Shown piece by piece: positions 51,601 to 61,677 of a DNA stretch of 64,000 nucleotides (its first letter is position 1; the number at the start of each line of letters is the position of its first letter). Source of the DNA: Paenibacillus sp. G2S3 (lineage in GTDB: Bacteria > Bacillota > Bacilli > Paenibacillales > Paenibacillaceae). Both the position numbers and the translations under genes were made by a program. The stretch spans positions 992,001-1,056,000 of the forward strand of contig NZ_CP126095.1 in assembly GCF_030123105.1 (NCBI RefSeq), read 5' to 3'. The notes under the pieces are model-generated. The model was not told the DNA's origin. It was given only the letters and a program-made list of their open reading frames with translations, and searched no databases.

Positions 51601-54180
51601 ATGAAGAAAATAGTCACCTCCAAGTTTTTTGTACTTGGACTGGCCATATTCATGGTCATTTCAATTTTAGGAACATCTCTTGCTCCGGCAGGAACCATCT
51701 TCGCAGAGGCAGGTGTTAGCACCGGACTAGATGAATCTAGCGATGCAGCTGCTCAGGCGGAGCGAATTAATGTTGCGGATGCGACCTATACAGCTGCAGA
51801 ATTTATTCTAAAGGGTGGCGTGCAGTCGGATTGGCAAGCGATTGGGCTAGCTCAAGCAGGATATAAACTGCCTGCGAGTTACAGCCTATCCCTTGAGAAA
51901 AAGGTGAAGGATGCAGAGGGGAATTTCGCAAACGTCACGGATTATGCGAGAATCGTACTCGCAGTAAGAGCAATTGGTGCTGATCCTACCAACTTTGCTG
52001 GAAGCGGAACAACGCCTGGTTATAACTTAATAGAGAAGATCTATAATCATGACAAAATCAGTGGACAGACACTTAATAATCCAGTATATGCTTTGCTCGC
52101 ACTGGACTCAGGTAAATATAACATTCCATATAACGCGAAATGGACAGCGGATAAGCTCATTGCTGAGATTCTCTCCAAGCAAAATCAAGATGGTGGCTTT
52201 GCCTTAACGACAGGCGCTAGTGAACCTGATATGACAGCGATAGCTTTGACCGCTCTAGCGGCACATAAGCGTAATCCAGAAGCTTACACAGCAGGGCTAC
52301 AAGCCGTATCTTGGCTATCTAATGCTCAGGATAGTCATGGAGGTTACGGAGATAGTGCTGAGAGCGCAGCGCAAGCTATTCTAGGTCTCACATCCTTCGG
52401 TGTAGATCCAAGTGGATTAGAATACACCAAGAATAAAGTAAATCTGATCGGTAACCTGCTGAGCTACCGTCTCGCTGACGGCAGTTTCGCTCATAGCCGT
52501 GGCGGAAGCAGCAATATTCTAGCTACAGAGCAAGGCCTTCAGGCGCTTGTAGCCTACAATCTACTCTATAAAGGCAGCAACAGCAAGTTGTACGATTTTT
52601 CTAAGTCATCCGTTCAGAATGCCTTAATCTATGCACCTGTCACTGTAGAGGGTCCTAAGAGTACTCTAGTAAAGGGATATGGATACGCCAGCAACGTGCT
52701 TGGTGCACTAGAGAAGTTGGCTCTTCAGACGAACCTGAAGATCACGAATCCTTCCGGTGCTTATGTCACAGGAATCGGAAACATTCCGGCCGGAAGCTAC
52801 GGCGGCTATGACGGATGGATGTATGCCGTATCCCGTAACGGTCAATGGATCAATCCTGATGTTGGAATGAGTGATTTTGCGCTTAAAGATTCAGATCAGG
52901 TGCTGGTTTATTATGCTGGAGATGATACTAAACTTGTAGATTCGGTAACGGTGTCCAAACCAAGCCCTAAAGAGGGCGATTCTTTTACTATAGTAGTGAC
53001 TAGTAAGACATGGAAATGGGACGCTGTAACGAATACGTCCTCCCCGGTTACCGCCAAAGCTTCTGGCGTTCAGGTCCAAATTGGAAATCGCATCGTAACA
53101 ACGAATGCTAAAGGCGAGGCGTTATTCTCAGGGAATGTTCCAGCAGGTGATTATAAGCTGACTGTAACAGGCTATCGTGATGGAAAAGCGCCATCGATAG
53201 CTAAATATACTCAAGATCTAAAGGTGATTCCTAAGAATGTAACGGCTTCACTTACCGTTGAGGGTCCGCAACGACTGATCGGTGAGGGGACTTTAAAGGC
53301 TTCCAATGCGCTTGAAGCTTTGCAGCAATTGGGGTCTTCCAATGATTTTAAAGTAGATATCACGAAATCGTCGTATGGTAATTTTGTATCAGGCATTCAT
53401 GGAATTACACAAGGTCTTTATGATGGCTGGTGGAGCTTCGTAGTATGGCGTAGCGGTGAATGGATCTATCCAAGTGTGGGTATGGACGCTTTTGAATTAC
53501 AGGAATCCGACCGCGTTCTTGTATATTATGCCGGAGAAACCACGCAGGTTGTTGATACTGCGGTTGTCTCCTCTGCACAACCGAAGCCGGGTGAAGCTTT
53601 CACAGTAACTGTTTCTCAGAAAAAATGGGTGTGGAATAAGGATACCTTTACTTCCGATCCAGTGACTTCTCCAGCCGCTGGCGTGCAGGTCTCGATCGGG
53701 GATAAGAAGGCAATCACAAATGCTAAGGGTGTAGCTGCTTTTGACGAAGGTCTGCCAGCGAATACCTATACGATTGTTGTAACCGGGTATGCTAAAGATA
53801 GTGTGCCTAGTGTGGCGCGTTATACTCAGTCACTAAACATTGCTTCAGATGTTATTGCTCCCGCTAAAGCTACTGCTACCCTTTCGGTCATTGGGAATAG
53901 CAAGAAGGGCACGATTCTGAACAGTACAACCGTATCGCTAAAAGAAGGTGAAACGGCTTATAGCTTACTGAGCAGTCAATTGGGCGATAAGGTAGTAACA
54001 TCCGGAAACGCTGGTAGTAAATACGTGAAATCTATAGATGGTTTAGCTGAATTTGATGGCGGACCTAGCAGTGGATGGAAGTATAAGACGAATAGAGATT
54101 CTGATCCAAGTATAAGTGCAGACAGCTACATTTTAGAGAACGGTGATACGGTATATTGGTACTATTCATCGGGTGAATAA
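51601..54180 (+). CDS. Secreted protein with prenyltransferase-like repeats and DUF4430 domains
   Basis: 859 residues, ATG after AAAGAGG. A signal peptide (FFVLGLAIFMVISILG) ends near FAEA. Residues about 55-340 hold helical repeats with the QNQDGGFAL and SHGGYGDSAESAAQAIL signatures of the terpene cyclase/prenyltransferase alpha-toroid. Three DUF4430-like modules follow at about 348-441, 550-647 and 761-859, each ending like DGWMYAVSRNG...DQVLVYYAG. Between them are two beta-sandwich spacers of about 100 residues that are clear duplicates of each other. This layout resembles transcobalamin-type binding proteins, so a surface ligand-binding role is possible. No sortase signal. Confidence 0.85.
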   Translation: MKKIVTSKFFVLGLAIFMVISILGTSLAPAGTIFAEAGVSTGLDESSDAAAQAERINVADATYTAAEFILKGGVQSDWQAIGLAQAGYKLPASYSLSLEKKVKDAEGNFANVTDYARIVLAVRAIGADPTNFAGSGTTPGYNLIEKIYNHDKISGQTLNNPVYALLALDSGKYNIPYNAKWTADKLIAEILSKQNQDGGFALTTGASEPDMTAIALTALAAHKRNPEAYTAGLQAVSWLSNAQDSHGGYGDSAESAAQAILGLTSFGVDPSGLEYTKNKVNLIGNLLSYRLADGSFAHSRGGSSNILATEQGLQALVAYNLLYKGSNSKLYDFSKSSVQNALIYAPVTVEGPKSTLVKGYGYASNVLGALEKLALQTNLKITNPSGAYVTGIGNIPAGSYGGYDGWMYAVSRNGQWINPDVGMSDFALKDSDQVLVYYAGDDTKLVDSVTVSKPSPKEGDSFTIVVTSKTWKWDAVTNTSSPVTAKASGVQVQIGNRIVTTNAKGEALFSGNVPAGDYKLTVTGYRDGKAPSIAKYTQDLKVIPKNVTASLTVEGPQRLIGEGTLKASNALEALQQLGSSNDFKVDITKSSYGNFVSGIHGITQGLYDGWWSFVVWRSGEWIYPSVGMDAFELQESDRVLVYYAGETTQVVDTAVVSSAQPKPGEAFTVTVSQKKWVWNKDTFTSDPVTSPAAGVQVSIGDKKAITNAKGVAAFDEGLPANTYTIVVTGYAKDSVPSVARYTQSLNIASDVIAPAKATATLSVIGNSKKGTILNSTTVSLKEGETAYSLLSSQLGDKVVTSGNAGSKYVKSIDGLAEFDGGPSSGWKYKTNRDSDPSISADSYILENGDTVYWYYSSGE

Positions 54181-54201
54181 GTACGATTGATTATTCGTAA
54201 G

Positions 54202-54248
54202 ACGGGCACTGCGATTCGGAGTATTAGCGGATCGAGTGTCCGTTTTTA
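54202..54248 (+). terminator. Terminator
   Basis: ACGGGCACT and the AGTGTCCGT arm, with GCGATTC/GGATCG inner pairing, followed by TTTTATTTTC. Confidence 0.8.
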
Positions 54249-54322
54249 TTTTCTTTCGTTGCAATATTTGACAAAAGAAACTTTTTTTCGACAATTTTAT
54301 TCATAATTTTATTAAAAATCAT

Positions 54323-54349
54323 CAAACAATTCACCTCTCTAACCGATAA
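54323..54349 (+). promoter_or_regulatory. Candidate sigma-D (SigD) promoter
   Basis: CAAA (54323-54326), 15 bases, ACCGATAA (54342-54349); consensus TAAA-N15-GCCGATAT. It lies about 40 bases before the chemotaxis receptor gene, a class normally transcribed by sigma-D in Bacillus. Confidence 0.6.
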
Positions 54350-54389
54350 AAATAGATAGTGAGTTAGATTATGTGAAGGCGGAATGCAG

Positions 54390-56096
54390 ATGAAGAATAT
54401 GAAAGTGAAGTACAAAATTGGAATTCTTTTGGTATTTTCTGTAGTCATGTTGAACATCGTGGGGGTAACTGGCTTTATCACCATGGACAAAATGACCCAA
54501 AAAACAAAAGAGACGTACAATGAAAACTTGTTGCCAATTTCTTACGTGGGGCAAATGCGTACAAATAATCGGGCCATTGAAGCCTTTCTTTTGGAGCGTT
54601 TGATTAGCGTTGATGCAAACAAGAACAAAGATTTGTTAGAGAGCATTAAGGGGAAAGTTCAGGAAAATAATGATCTATTGAACAAGCTGAAGACCGTCCA
54701 GTACAATGATAGTGCCATTTTGAGTAAAATAAAGGAATATGAGTCCTCCTTAACAGACTATCGTGCACAAAGGGACAGTATTATTCAGATTGCCGATAGC
54801 AAAGGTAGACAAGAGGCCTTTCAAGTATTCACGGGGGATTTTAGTATTTCTCGTGAGAAAATGATCAATATGCTTAAAGGAATAAGCGATTCGTTGCTAA
54901 AGGGAGCTGGAGATTATAATTTAGAGTCCACTGCTACCGCTGAAAGAATGAAGACTAAAAGTTTAGTGTTGATATCGTTCTCTTGGATCATTTGTATCGT
55001 GCTTAGTGTTGCAATCATTCGACTGATTACGAAACCTCTTAAGGAACTGCAAGGTTTAATGAAGCGGGCGGAAGATGGAGATTTAACCGTCACAGCAACG
55101 TATACCGCTAAGGATGAAATCGGCCAAATTAATAACTCATTTAACAATATGCTGGAGAGCTTACGGAAGATGATGCAAGGCATTGCGGAGAGTGCAGAGT
55201 TGTTATCAGCCTCATCGCAAGAGATGAGCGCTAGTGCTGAGCAGACCTCACTGGCTTCGCAAATGATCGCCGAATCTTCAGGTGAGATTGCAGCGGGGTT
55301 TGATGAACAGACGGAAAGCATTAATCGTACTTCTCAGTCTATACAAGCTATGACTAATAATATTTCGGCCGTAGAAAGTAGCAGTTTTGAAATGTCCGAC
55401 CTTATGGGAGTCGCTTCTGGTTCAACAGATCGAGGGGTAATCGCCGTAGATAACATCATTGAACAGATGAAGGAAATCGACTCCGGCGTATCTCAGAGCC
55501 AAGAGATCATTAGTAACCTTGGGCAGCTGTCTCAGGATATAAATACAATTATTACTACAATTAACGGAATTGCAACACAGACAAACTTGCTAGCGCTTAA
55601 TGCTTCTATCGAAGCAGCGAGAGCTGGAGAACATGGACGTGGCTTTGCTGTAGTTGCTGGAGAAATTCGGGGTCTTGCAGAAGCGACGCGAAACAGTTCA
55701 CTGAAGGTAACAGATATTATTACGCATATTCAAAAGCAAACTGAAAAAGCAGTAGAATCAATGGCTTCAGGCTCTGAGCTAGTCTCTAACGGAGTAGCTC
55801 AAAGTCAGCTCGTATCTCAAGCGTTTCATGAGATTCAAAGTTCTATTAAAGAAGCAACACTGCAGACGGAAGAGATTAGAGAGGCGGTTGCGCATGTCTC
55901 CTTAGAGTCACAAGGTGTAGCGGCAGCAATGGAACAGGTCAATGCTATATCCAATAGAGGGGCAGTGGGTGTTCAGGACACTAGCGCAGCTAGTCAGCAG
56001 CAACTGTCTGCTATGGAGGAAATGTCCGCATCCGCTCAGTATTTAGCGGTGCTGGCGGAAGATTTACAGAAGACTTTAGCACGATTTAGATTATAA
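54390..56096 (+). CDS. Methyl-accepting chemotaxis protein
   Basis: 568 residues from the ATG at 54390, with GAAGGCGGA 6 bases upstream; the ATG two codons earlier overlaps that site. Membrane helices at about 9-29 and 190-210 enclose a four-helix-bundle ligand domain of 160 residues. A HAMP domain follows, then a long cytosolic coiled coil whose tip reads [20 protein letters not shown] and [12 protein letters not shown], the invariant receptor hairpin that binds CheA/CheW. It senses an unknown ligand for motility. It has its own sigma-D promoter and terminator. Confidence 0.94.
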   Translation: MKNMKVKYKIGILLVFSVVMLNIVGVTGFITMDKMTQKTKETYNENLLPISYVGQMRTNNRAIEAFLLERLISVDANKNKDLLESIKGKVQENNDLLNKLKTVQYNDSAILSKIKEYESSLTDYRAQRDSIIQIADSKGRQEAFQVFTGDFSISREKMINMLKGISDSLLKGAGDYNLESTATAERMKTKSLVLISFSWIICIVLSVAIIRLITKPLKELQGLMKRAEDGDLTVTATYTAKDEIGQINNSFNNMLESLRKMMQGIAESAELLSASSQEMSASAEQTSLASQMIAESSGEIAAGFDEQTESINRTSQSIQAMTNNISAVESSSFEMSDLMGVASGSTDRGVIAVDNIIEQMKEIDSGVSQSQEIISNLGQLSQDINTIITTINGIATQTNLLALNASIEAARAGEHGRGFAVVAGEIRGLAEATRNSSLKVTDIITHIQKQTEKAVESMASGSELVSNGVAQSQLVSQAFHEIQSSIKEATLQTEEIREAVAHVSLESQGVAAAMEQVNAISNRGAVGVQDTSAASQQQLSAMEEMSASAQYLAVLAEDLQKTLARFRL

Positions 56097-56105
56097 CGCG
56101 AATTG

Positions 56106-56153
56106 AAAAAAAAGGACGTCCCAGAGCCATTTAGGCTTTGGAGACGTCCTTTT
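56106..56153. terminator. Bidirectional terminator
   Basis: AAAAGGACGTC pairs with GACGTCCTTTT, with CAGAGCC/GGCTTTG inner pairing, between the chemotaxis gene and the convergent qox operon. Confidence 0.85.
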
Positions 56154-56171
56154 GTGTGTTATTAAATGGAA

Positions 56172-56465
56172 TTAAGCATACCAGCCCCATACGAAGATGA
56201 AGAGCGTACCAAAGATCGTAACTAAGCCAACAAATAAGGCATAGGCGATATTGATATAAAGTTCTTTCTTGGTATCCGCTGATTCTCCAATATGCATGAA
56301 CAGGAAGAGCTGCAAGGAAGCCTGAATGAGCGCTGTAACAAGCAGGATAGCCATGTTCGCAGTATTGGATAGATCAAGGTAGATTACAGCAAGTGCAGCC
56401 ACAGAAAGGACAAGAGAGGCTAAGAAACCCATCACATGGCGAATTGGAAACAGTTGCTTCATCAT
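56172..56465 (-). CDS. qoxD: Quinol oxidase subunit IV
   Basis: 97 residues with three membrane helices (about 10-30, 37-57, 70-92), ending in FGTLFIFVWGWYA. The length, helix count and place after subunit III identify the small fourth subunit of the cytochrome aa3-type menaquinol oxidase. It assists assembly. The start is one base after the preceding stop, so the operon is tightly packed. Confidence 0.92.
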   Translation of the reverse strand: MMKQLFPIRHVMGFLASLVLSVAALAVIYLDLSNTANMAILLVTALIQASLQLFLFMHIGESADTKKELYINIAYALFVGLVTIFGTLFIFVWGWYA

Positions 56466-56466
56466 G

Positions 56467-57063
56467 CTACATCAGTCCTTTCAGATAGACGAAGCTGAAA
56501 ATAAAGATCCAGACAACGTCCAAGAAATGCCAGTACAGCGAGAAGATAAAGGATTTATTGGCCGTAGCCGGAGTAATACCTTGACGCTTCAACTGGATTA
56601 GAATAGCTGCACCCCAGAGGAACCCGAACGATACGTGAGCTCCGTGAGTTCCTAGCAGTACAAAGAGACTGGATAGGAAACCGCTGGTTTGAAGTGTAGC
56701 CCCTTCGTGAACATAAGTGACAAACTCCGTGATTTCAATACCAAGGAAGCCGAGACCCATTAATAGGGTTAGTCCGAAAAAGACCATCATGGCTTTTTGG
56801 TAGCCGTGCCGCATAGCATGGACTGCAAGACCAATCGTGAACGAGCTTGTTAGCAGCAGCAATGTTTCGATCATTACTGGACCAATTTCAAAAAGGTCCG
56901 GCCCGCTAGGGCCGCTGGCAAAACGGTCTACCATTACAAAGTAAACTGTGAACAACGTAGCGAATAGTGCAATCTCTGCTCCTAGAAAGACCCAGAAGCC
57001 AAAGATTTTATTACTATTCTCCTCTGTTGAGTATTCAAGCGGCTTAGACGCATCTATTTTCAT
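56467..57063 (-). CDS. qoxC: Quinol oxidase subunit III
   Basis: 198 residues with five membrane helices; the EENSNKIFGFWVFLGAEIALFAT start (shortened here) and the LGTHGAHVSFGFLWG and SLYWHFLDVVWIFIFS segments are typical of heme-copper oxidase subunit III of the quinol-oxidising class. It sits in the cytoplasmic membrane with subunit I and stabilises proton uptake. It overlaps qoxB by 4 bases. Confidence 0.95.
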   Translation of the reverse strand: MKIDASKPLEYSTEENSNKIFGFWVFLGAEIALFATLFTVYFVMVDRFASGPSGPDLFEIGPVMIETLLLLTSSFTIGLAVHAMRHGYQKAMMVFFGLTLLMGLGFLGIEITEFVTYVHEGATLQTSGFLSSLFVLLGTHGAHVSFGFLWGAAILIQLKRQGITPATANKSFIFSLYWHFLDVVWIFIFSFVYLKGLM

Positions 57064-59003
57064 ACTGTCTCACCCCGCAATTTCTTTTCAGTAGCAATAA
57101 CTTCTTCAGCAGGGATGTAGAATCCGTGATCCCGATCGAAGGACATAAAAGCTAGAACGATGAGGATACCTACTCCGGAGATAATTGCTGGAATCCATAG
57201 GCTGAATACCAGAGAGAATCCTGCGACGAAGAAGATAACGCCCAAAATAAATGGTTTGCCGGTGTTGCTAGGCATATGGATCTTAGTAATCTTGTCTTCA
57301 AAGAGTGGTACTTTGTCCATTTTAGAAGTCCAGAACGCATCGCGTGTTTTTACAGTTGGAACCACTGCGAAGTTGTAAGCTGGAATCGGGCTCTTGGTTG
57401 CCCACTCTAGTGTACGTGCATCCCATGGATCTCCATCGGTATCTCTTGGCTCGTAACGAGTACTCCAGTAAATGTTATAAACCAGAATTACAAATCCAAT
57501 AGCGAGACCGATCGCACCTACGAATGAGACCATACTCAGCGGACCAAATCCGGTATCCGCAGAATAAGTGTATTGTCGACGGGTCATGCCCTTGAGTCCG
57601 AGAATAAACAGCGGGAAGAACGATACGTTAAAGGAAATGATAATCCACCAGAAAGCATGCTTACCAAGACGTTCATTAAGACGGAAGCCGAATACTTTAG
57701 GGAACCAGTAATGGAAACCTGCGATAACGGCGAATACAGCACCTGGAATAAGAACGTAGTGGAAATGCGCTACCAGGAACATCGTATTATGGTACTGGTA
57801 ATCGGCACTGGCCATTGCCAGCATGACACCTGTAACCCCACCAATCGTAAAGATCGGAATAAAGGCCAGGGTATAAAGCATCGGTGTCGTAAAGGATATT
57901 CGCCCTTTTCGTAAGGTGAATAGCCAGTTAAATATTTTCACACCCGTTGGTACCGCAATGGCCATGGTTGTAATCGAGAAGAAGCTGTTAACCATAGCGC
58001 CTTGACCCATTGTATAGAAATGGTGAGCCCATACTAAGAAGGACAAGAGGGAAATGATCAACATACTAAAGACCATGGATGTGTAACCATACAGGTTCTT
58101 TTTGGAGAAGGTGGCGATAATTTCGCTATAAATACCGAATGCCGGTAAGACAACGATATATACCTCTGGATGTCCCCATACCCAGAAGAGGTTGGCCCAT
58201 AACATATCCATACCGCCGTTGGCCATCGTGAAGAATTGAGAGCCGAACAACCGGTCGAACATCATCAAAGCGAGCGCTACCGTAAGCACTGGGAAAGCGA
58301 ATACGATAATTATGTTCGTGATTAGCACGGACCATGTAAACATTGGCATTTTCATCAGCTTCATGCCAGGTGCACGCATCTTCAGAATCGTTACAATAAA
58401 GTTAACGCCTGTGAGGAGTGTACCGATACCTGATATTTGTAGAGCGAGCGAGTAGTAGTTGTTACCCACCGTTGGGCTGAACTCTATACTTGCTAGTGGG
58501 AAGTACGCAGACCAACCAGCATCTGGCGATCCCCCGATAACAAACGAAATGTTAAGCAGCATTGCTCCGAAGAAGAAGAGCCAGAAGCTGACGGCGTTAA
58601 GACGTGGGAAGGCAACGTCTCTGGCGCCGATTTGTAACGGAACGATAACGTTCATCAGACCGATAATAAACGGCATGGCCATAAAGAGAATCATGATCAA
58701 GCCGTGTGTTGTAAATACCTCGTTGTAATGCTGTGCGTCAAGAAATTTCATGTCTGGGGCTGCGGTTTGCAGCTTCATCATAATAGCGTCAACGCCGCCG
58801 CGGAAAAGCATTAGTAGCGCAGCAAGGATATACATAACCCCGATACGTTTGTGGTCAACGGTAGTTAACCATTCGCGCCATAAGTATCCCCATTTTTTAA
58901 AATAGGTCAGGCCGACGATAATCCCGATCGTAGCTAAAACAATACTTGCCATAGCCCCGTAAATCAGGGGTTCGCCGTGGACCTTAAATTTATCCCAATC
59001 CAT
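57060..59003 (-). CDS. qoxB: Quinol oxidase subunit I
   Basis: 647 residues with about 14 membrane helices. Ligands are visible: low-spin heme His100 (FTTHGLIMILF) and His415, CuB His278 (WGHPEVY), His327 and His328 (AHHFYTMG), and high-spin heme His413 (VAHFHYVL). The GHPEVY glutamate and tyrosine give the proton channel and His-Tyr crosslink. It is the catalytic subunit that reduces O2 to water while pumping protons. It is the second gene in the operon order qoxA-B-C-D, 38 bases after qoxA. Whether the hemes are a, b or o cannot be read from sequence; Bacillus relatives use heme a. Confidence 0.96.
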   Translation of the reverse strand: MDWDKFKVHGEPLIYGAMASIVLATIGIIVGLTYFKKWGYLWREWLTTVDHKRIGVMYILAALLMLFRGGVDAIMMKLQTAAPDMKFLDAQHYNEVFTTHGLIMILFMAMPFIIGLMNVIVPLQIGARDVAFPRLNAVSFWLFFFGAMLLNISFVIGGSPDAGWSAYFPLASIEFSPTVGNNYYSLALQISGIGTLLTGVNFIVTILKMRAPGMKLMKMPMFTWSVLITNIIIVFAFPVLTVALALMMFDRLFGSQFFTMANGGMDMLWANLFWVWGHPEVYIVVLPAFGIYSEIIATFSKKNLYGYTSMVFSMLIISLLSFLVWAHHFYTMGQGAMVNSFFSITTMAIAVPTGVKIFNWLFTLRKGRISFTTPMLYTLAFIPIFTIGGVTGVMLAMASADYQYHNTMFLVAHFHYVLIPGAVFAVIAGFHYWFPKVFGFRLNERLGKHAFWWIIISFNVSFFPLFILGLKGMTRRQYTYSADTGFGPLSMVSFVGAIGLAIGFVILVYNIYWSTRYEPRDTDGDPWDARTLEWATKSPIPAYNFAVVPTVKTRDAFWTSKMDKVPLFEDKITKIHMPSNTGKPFILGVIFFVAGFSLVFSLWIPAIISGVGILIVLAFMSFDRDHGFYIPAEEVIATEKKLRGETV

Positions 59004-59041
59004 TAGGAATCGCTCCTTTCAAGTTGCTCAATTAACATTGA

Positions 59042-60037
59042 CTAATGTCCTTCATGTGAAGTGCTCTGTTCATCCAGTTCTGGATTAGGCTCACTGTTGA
59101 ATTCGGTCTCGCTAGATGGTGCAGGAGTCGGGTGGATTTCTTTATTATCCTGGTGCTCCACAGTTCCATTATCCATATCCATTTCTTTACCATTATTACT
59201 CATATGGTCGCCATGATCTCCCGGAGGAGGGCTAAAGGATAAGTGAGTGTTGGTATACGTTTTACGTCCGACATATTCCATTTTCAAAAGACCTTTGAAT
59301 TCGTCTTCGGTTAGTGGACCTGCTGTTTCTTTAACGTCTTTGACCCATTCTTGATAGTCCTTATCCGTCATCGCAAGGGCTTCAAATTCCATGTGGGCAA
59401 AACCCTTACCATTAAAGTTCGCATTTCTACCGGTATAAGAACCTACAGTATCCGCTGAAAGATGCAGTGTTGTAAGCATGTCACTCATCGCGTATTTCTG
59501 TCCTCCCAATTGTGGGATCCAGAGACTTGAGATCGTACCGAAAGAGTACAATCTGAACTCGACAGCGCGGTGAACTGGAATGTTCACATAGTTTACAGTT
59601 TCAATACCTTCCTCAGGATAGCTGAAATGCCATTTCCAGTTGGAGGAGGAAGCATAGATTACAAGCGGTTTCTGATCTTTATAATCCGCTGCAACGTTTT
59701 CTACATCTACTGTCGTTTTGACAGTGACCACAGAGAGGAACGCCACGATAATAATCGGAATGGTGATCCAGATGGCCTCCAACCATTTGTTTCCTTCCTC
59801 GTGAGGAGGAATATAATCTTCGTTACTTTTCTTAGCGCGGTATTTCAATAGTACGAAGACATATAAGATGTAGACAACTGCTAGAACACCGAGCATCACA
59901 ACAATGGAGAGGATGATCGTGTCAGACAGCGTTCTCGCAGCCGGCCCCTTCGGATTCAGAACAGCGATTGAACTGCATCCTGGCAAGAGTAAAATTAGGC
60001 TGAGAAATAAAGCGTATAACGGTCCCTTTTTGTTCAT
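59042..60037 (-). CDS. qoxA: Quinol oxidase subunit II
   Basis: 331 residues, ATG 8 bases after GGAAGGAG. The signal peptide ends in LLPGC (lipobox, Cys21), followed by two membrane helices (about 40-63 and 87-107) and a cupredoxin-like external domain with SSNWKWHFSYPEEGIETVNY. The CxxxC copper-A motif of cytochrome c oxidases is absent (FGTISSLWIPQLGG instead), showing that the donor is quinol. The last 60 or so residues are an unusual His/Asp/Glu-rich low-complexity tail (PGDHGDHMSNN to SHEGH). First gene of the operon. Confidence 0.94.
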   Translation of the reverse strand: MNKKGPLYALFLSLILLLPGCSSIAVLNPKGPAARTLSDTIILSIVVMLGVLAVVYILYVFVLLKYRAKKSNEDYIPPHEEGNKWLEAIWITIPIIIVAFLSVVTVKTTVDVENVAADYKDQKPLVIYASSSNWKWHFSYPEEGIETVNYVNIPVHRAVEFRLYSFGTISSLWIPQLGGQKYAMSDMLTTLHLSADTVGSYTGRNANFNGKGFAHMEFEALAMTDKDYQEWVKDVKETAGPLTEDEFKGLLKMEYVGRKTYTNTHLSFSPPPGDHGDHMSNNGKEMDMDNGTVEHQDNKEIHPTPAPSSETEFNSEPNPELDEQSTSHEGH

Positions 60038-60522
60038 GCTTAAGCTCCTTCCTTCAATACTTCTATTAATTAACCCTCATCATTACCTTCATCTATAGTA
60101 AGAACTAATGAGAAAGAAAGCAAAAGACTTATTTTTCCATCTAAGCCATAATAGGCCTTAATAATGGCGATCAAGTTAAATATGTGTGATCATTTTGTTA
60201 CAAGTTCCTAATGATATGATAAAGATCACTGTAGCCGCGCTGTTTAATGGTTATTTTTTTCTGTTCAAACTTTGTTCAATAATTTACTAATGTTGCTAAT
60301 TTGGACACATCTATTTTGTGCAAAAGGATTGGAATTTAACCATTTTTTGTTGGTATGACAGGATTTGGCCAGAATACATACCTTGATGAATTTTGTCGAA
60401 ATATCTGCAAGCCTTAAAAAGGGTAACAAATTATTCTGTATTAAGTTACAATCTCTCAAATTTCTATCTATTAATCTATGATAATGTTATAGGTAAATAT
60501 ACGAGATGGGAGATTTTTTAAG
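60038..60522. other. Divergent intergenic region (485 bases)
   Basis: AT-rich, between the qox operon and the deacetylase gene. No hairpin of note and no clear -35/-10 pair; a GATAAT at 60480 could be part of the deacetylase promoter. Promoters for both directions must lie here. Confidence 0.4.
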
Positions 60523-61644
60523 ATGTTTAAAAAGAAAGTGTGGCTATTATTTATAGTATTATTCGTATGTACTGGTTTGGTACGAGAGATAGATACAGTG
60601 AATGCAGCGGGTGCGGCAGGATCCCTGAAATTAGGGGTGAACGATAAATTAACTAAAATTGATGCAGTGTCGATAAAGGATACATATTATGTTTCACTGC
60701 GTGATTTGTCCCTAGAACTGAATCTTAATCTTACCCTTCAGGGTGTTGGAATTCATGTTCAAGGGAACAACGGTTCCATCGAACTGCTGAATGATCACGC
60801 AACAGCTCTTCTCCCTAATGGAAAGACTATTCCGCTGAAAACATTTGTGGAAAATGGTAGAACGATGGTTCCTGTGAAGATGACCTCTCATCTTGGATTT
60901 TCAATTTCGTTTAAGCCAGCTCAATCTTTATTAAGAGTGTATAATTCCGGGGCTAAATTAGACGATGCTGCATTCGTGAATCAACATAAAAAGGATTTGC
61001 AACAAAATGTAACTACAGGGACGACGGGCACAAATGGGAAGGTCTTATATCTTAGCTTTGATGATGGCCCATCCGCTACAACCTCTCAACTACTTGATAT
61101 CTTGGCGAAGTATGATGTGAAGGCAACCTTCTTTATGCTAGGAAATAACATGAACGCACACGCGTCTCAAGTAAAACGCTTAGTGAAAGATGGACATGCA
61201 CCTGCTTTACACGGCATGACACATGTGAAAGATAAATTTTATGCATCTCCGGCGTCGGCGTTGAAAGAGATGAATGATGATAATGCGATTCTGAAGAAGA
61301 TTACAGGTCAAAGTACAACGCTGATTCGTACACCTTATGGTAGTAAACCTTATTTAACAAAAGCTTATAGAGATAAGATACTAACTCAAGGGTATCATCT
61401 GTGGGATTGGAATGTTGACTCTGAGGATTGGAGATATAAGAACGATAGTAATTCCATCTATAGTACGGTTATGAGAGAAGTTCATAGTCTGAAGAAGAGC
61501 AGCCCAGTAATTTTAATGCATGATCAAAAGGCTACACTTAAAGTTCTTCCACGCATCCTAGAGGCGCTGAAGAAAGAAGGCTATGCGTTTCATATTATTA
61601 CTTCAGATATGGAGCCTAACAATTTTTGGAACGATAAGCGCTAA
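60523..61644 (+). CDS. Polysaccharide deacetylase with copper amine oxidase-like N-domain
   Basis: 373 residues. A signal peptide (1-28, VWLLFIVLFVCTGLV) targets it outside. Residues 35-142 form a copper-amine-oxidase N-terminal-like domain (VSLRDLSLEL and NGRTMVPVKM), which in these bacteria often binds the cell wall. The NodB domain spans about 172-370: motif 1 SFDDGPS (Asp180, Asp181), motif 2 HGMTH (His230, His234), motif 3 RTPYGSK, motif 4 DWNVDSEDW, motif 5 LMHD (His333). All metal and catalytic residues are present, so an active N-acetyl-sugar deacetylase acting on peptidoglycan or a related polymer is expected. Confidence 0.93.
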   Translation: MFKKKVWLLFIVLFVCTGLVREIDTVNAAGAAGSLKLGVNDKLTKIDAVSIKDTYYVSLRDLSLELNLNLTLQGVGIHVQGNNGSIELLNDHATALLPNGKTIPLKTFVENGRTMVPVKMTSHLGFSISFKPAQSLLRVYNSGAKLDDAAFVNQHKKDLQQNVTTGTTGTNGKVLYLSFDDGPSATTSQLLDILAKYDVKATFFMLGNNMNAHASQVKRLVKDGHAPALHGMTHVKDKFYASPASALKEMNDDNAILKKITGQSTTLIRTPYGSKPYLTKAYRDKILTQGYHLWDWNVDSEDWRYKNDSNSIYSTVMREVHSLKKSSPVILMHDQKATLKVLPRILEALKKEGYAFHIITSDMEPNNFWNDKR

Positions 61645-61677
61645 ATCTGATAGTAAAATTAAATCATTCATATTGAT

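Noticed and set aside
60177..60210. Possible FNR/Rex-like site (TGTGATCATTTTGTTACA) between qox and the deacetylase gene
   Set aside because: Spacer length does not fit TGTGA-N6-TCACA and the Rex consensus is only half matched.
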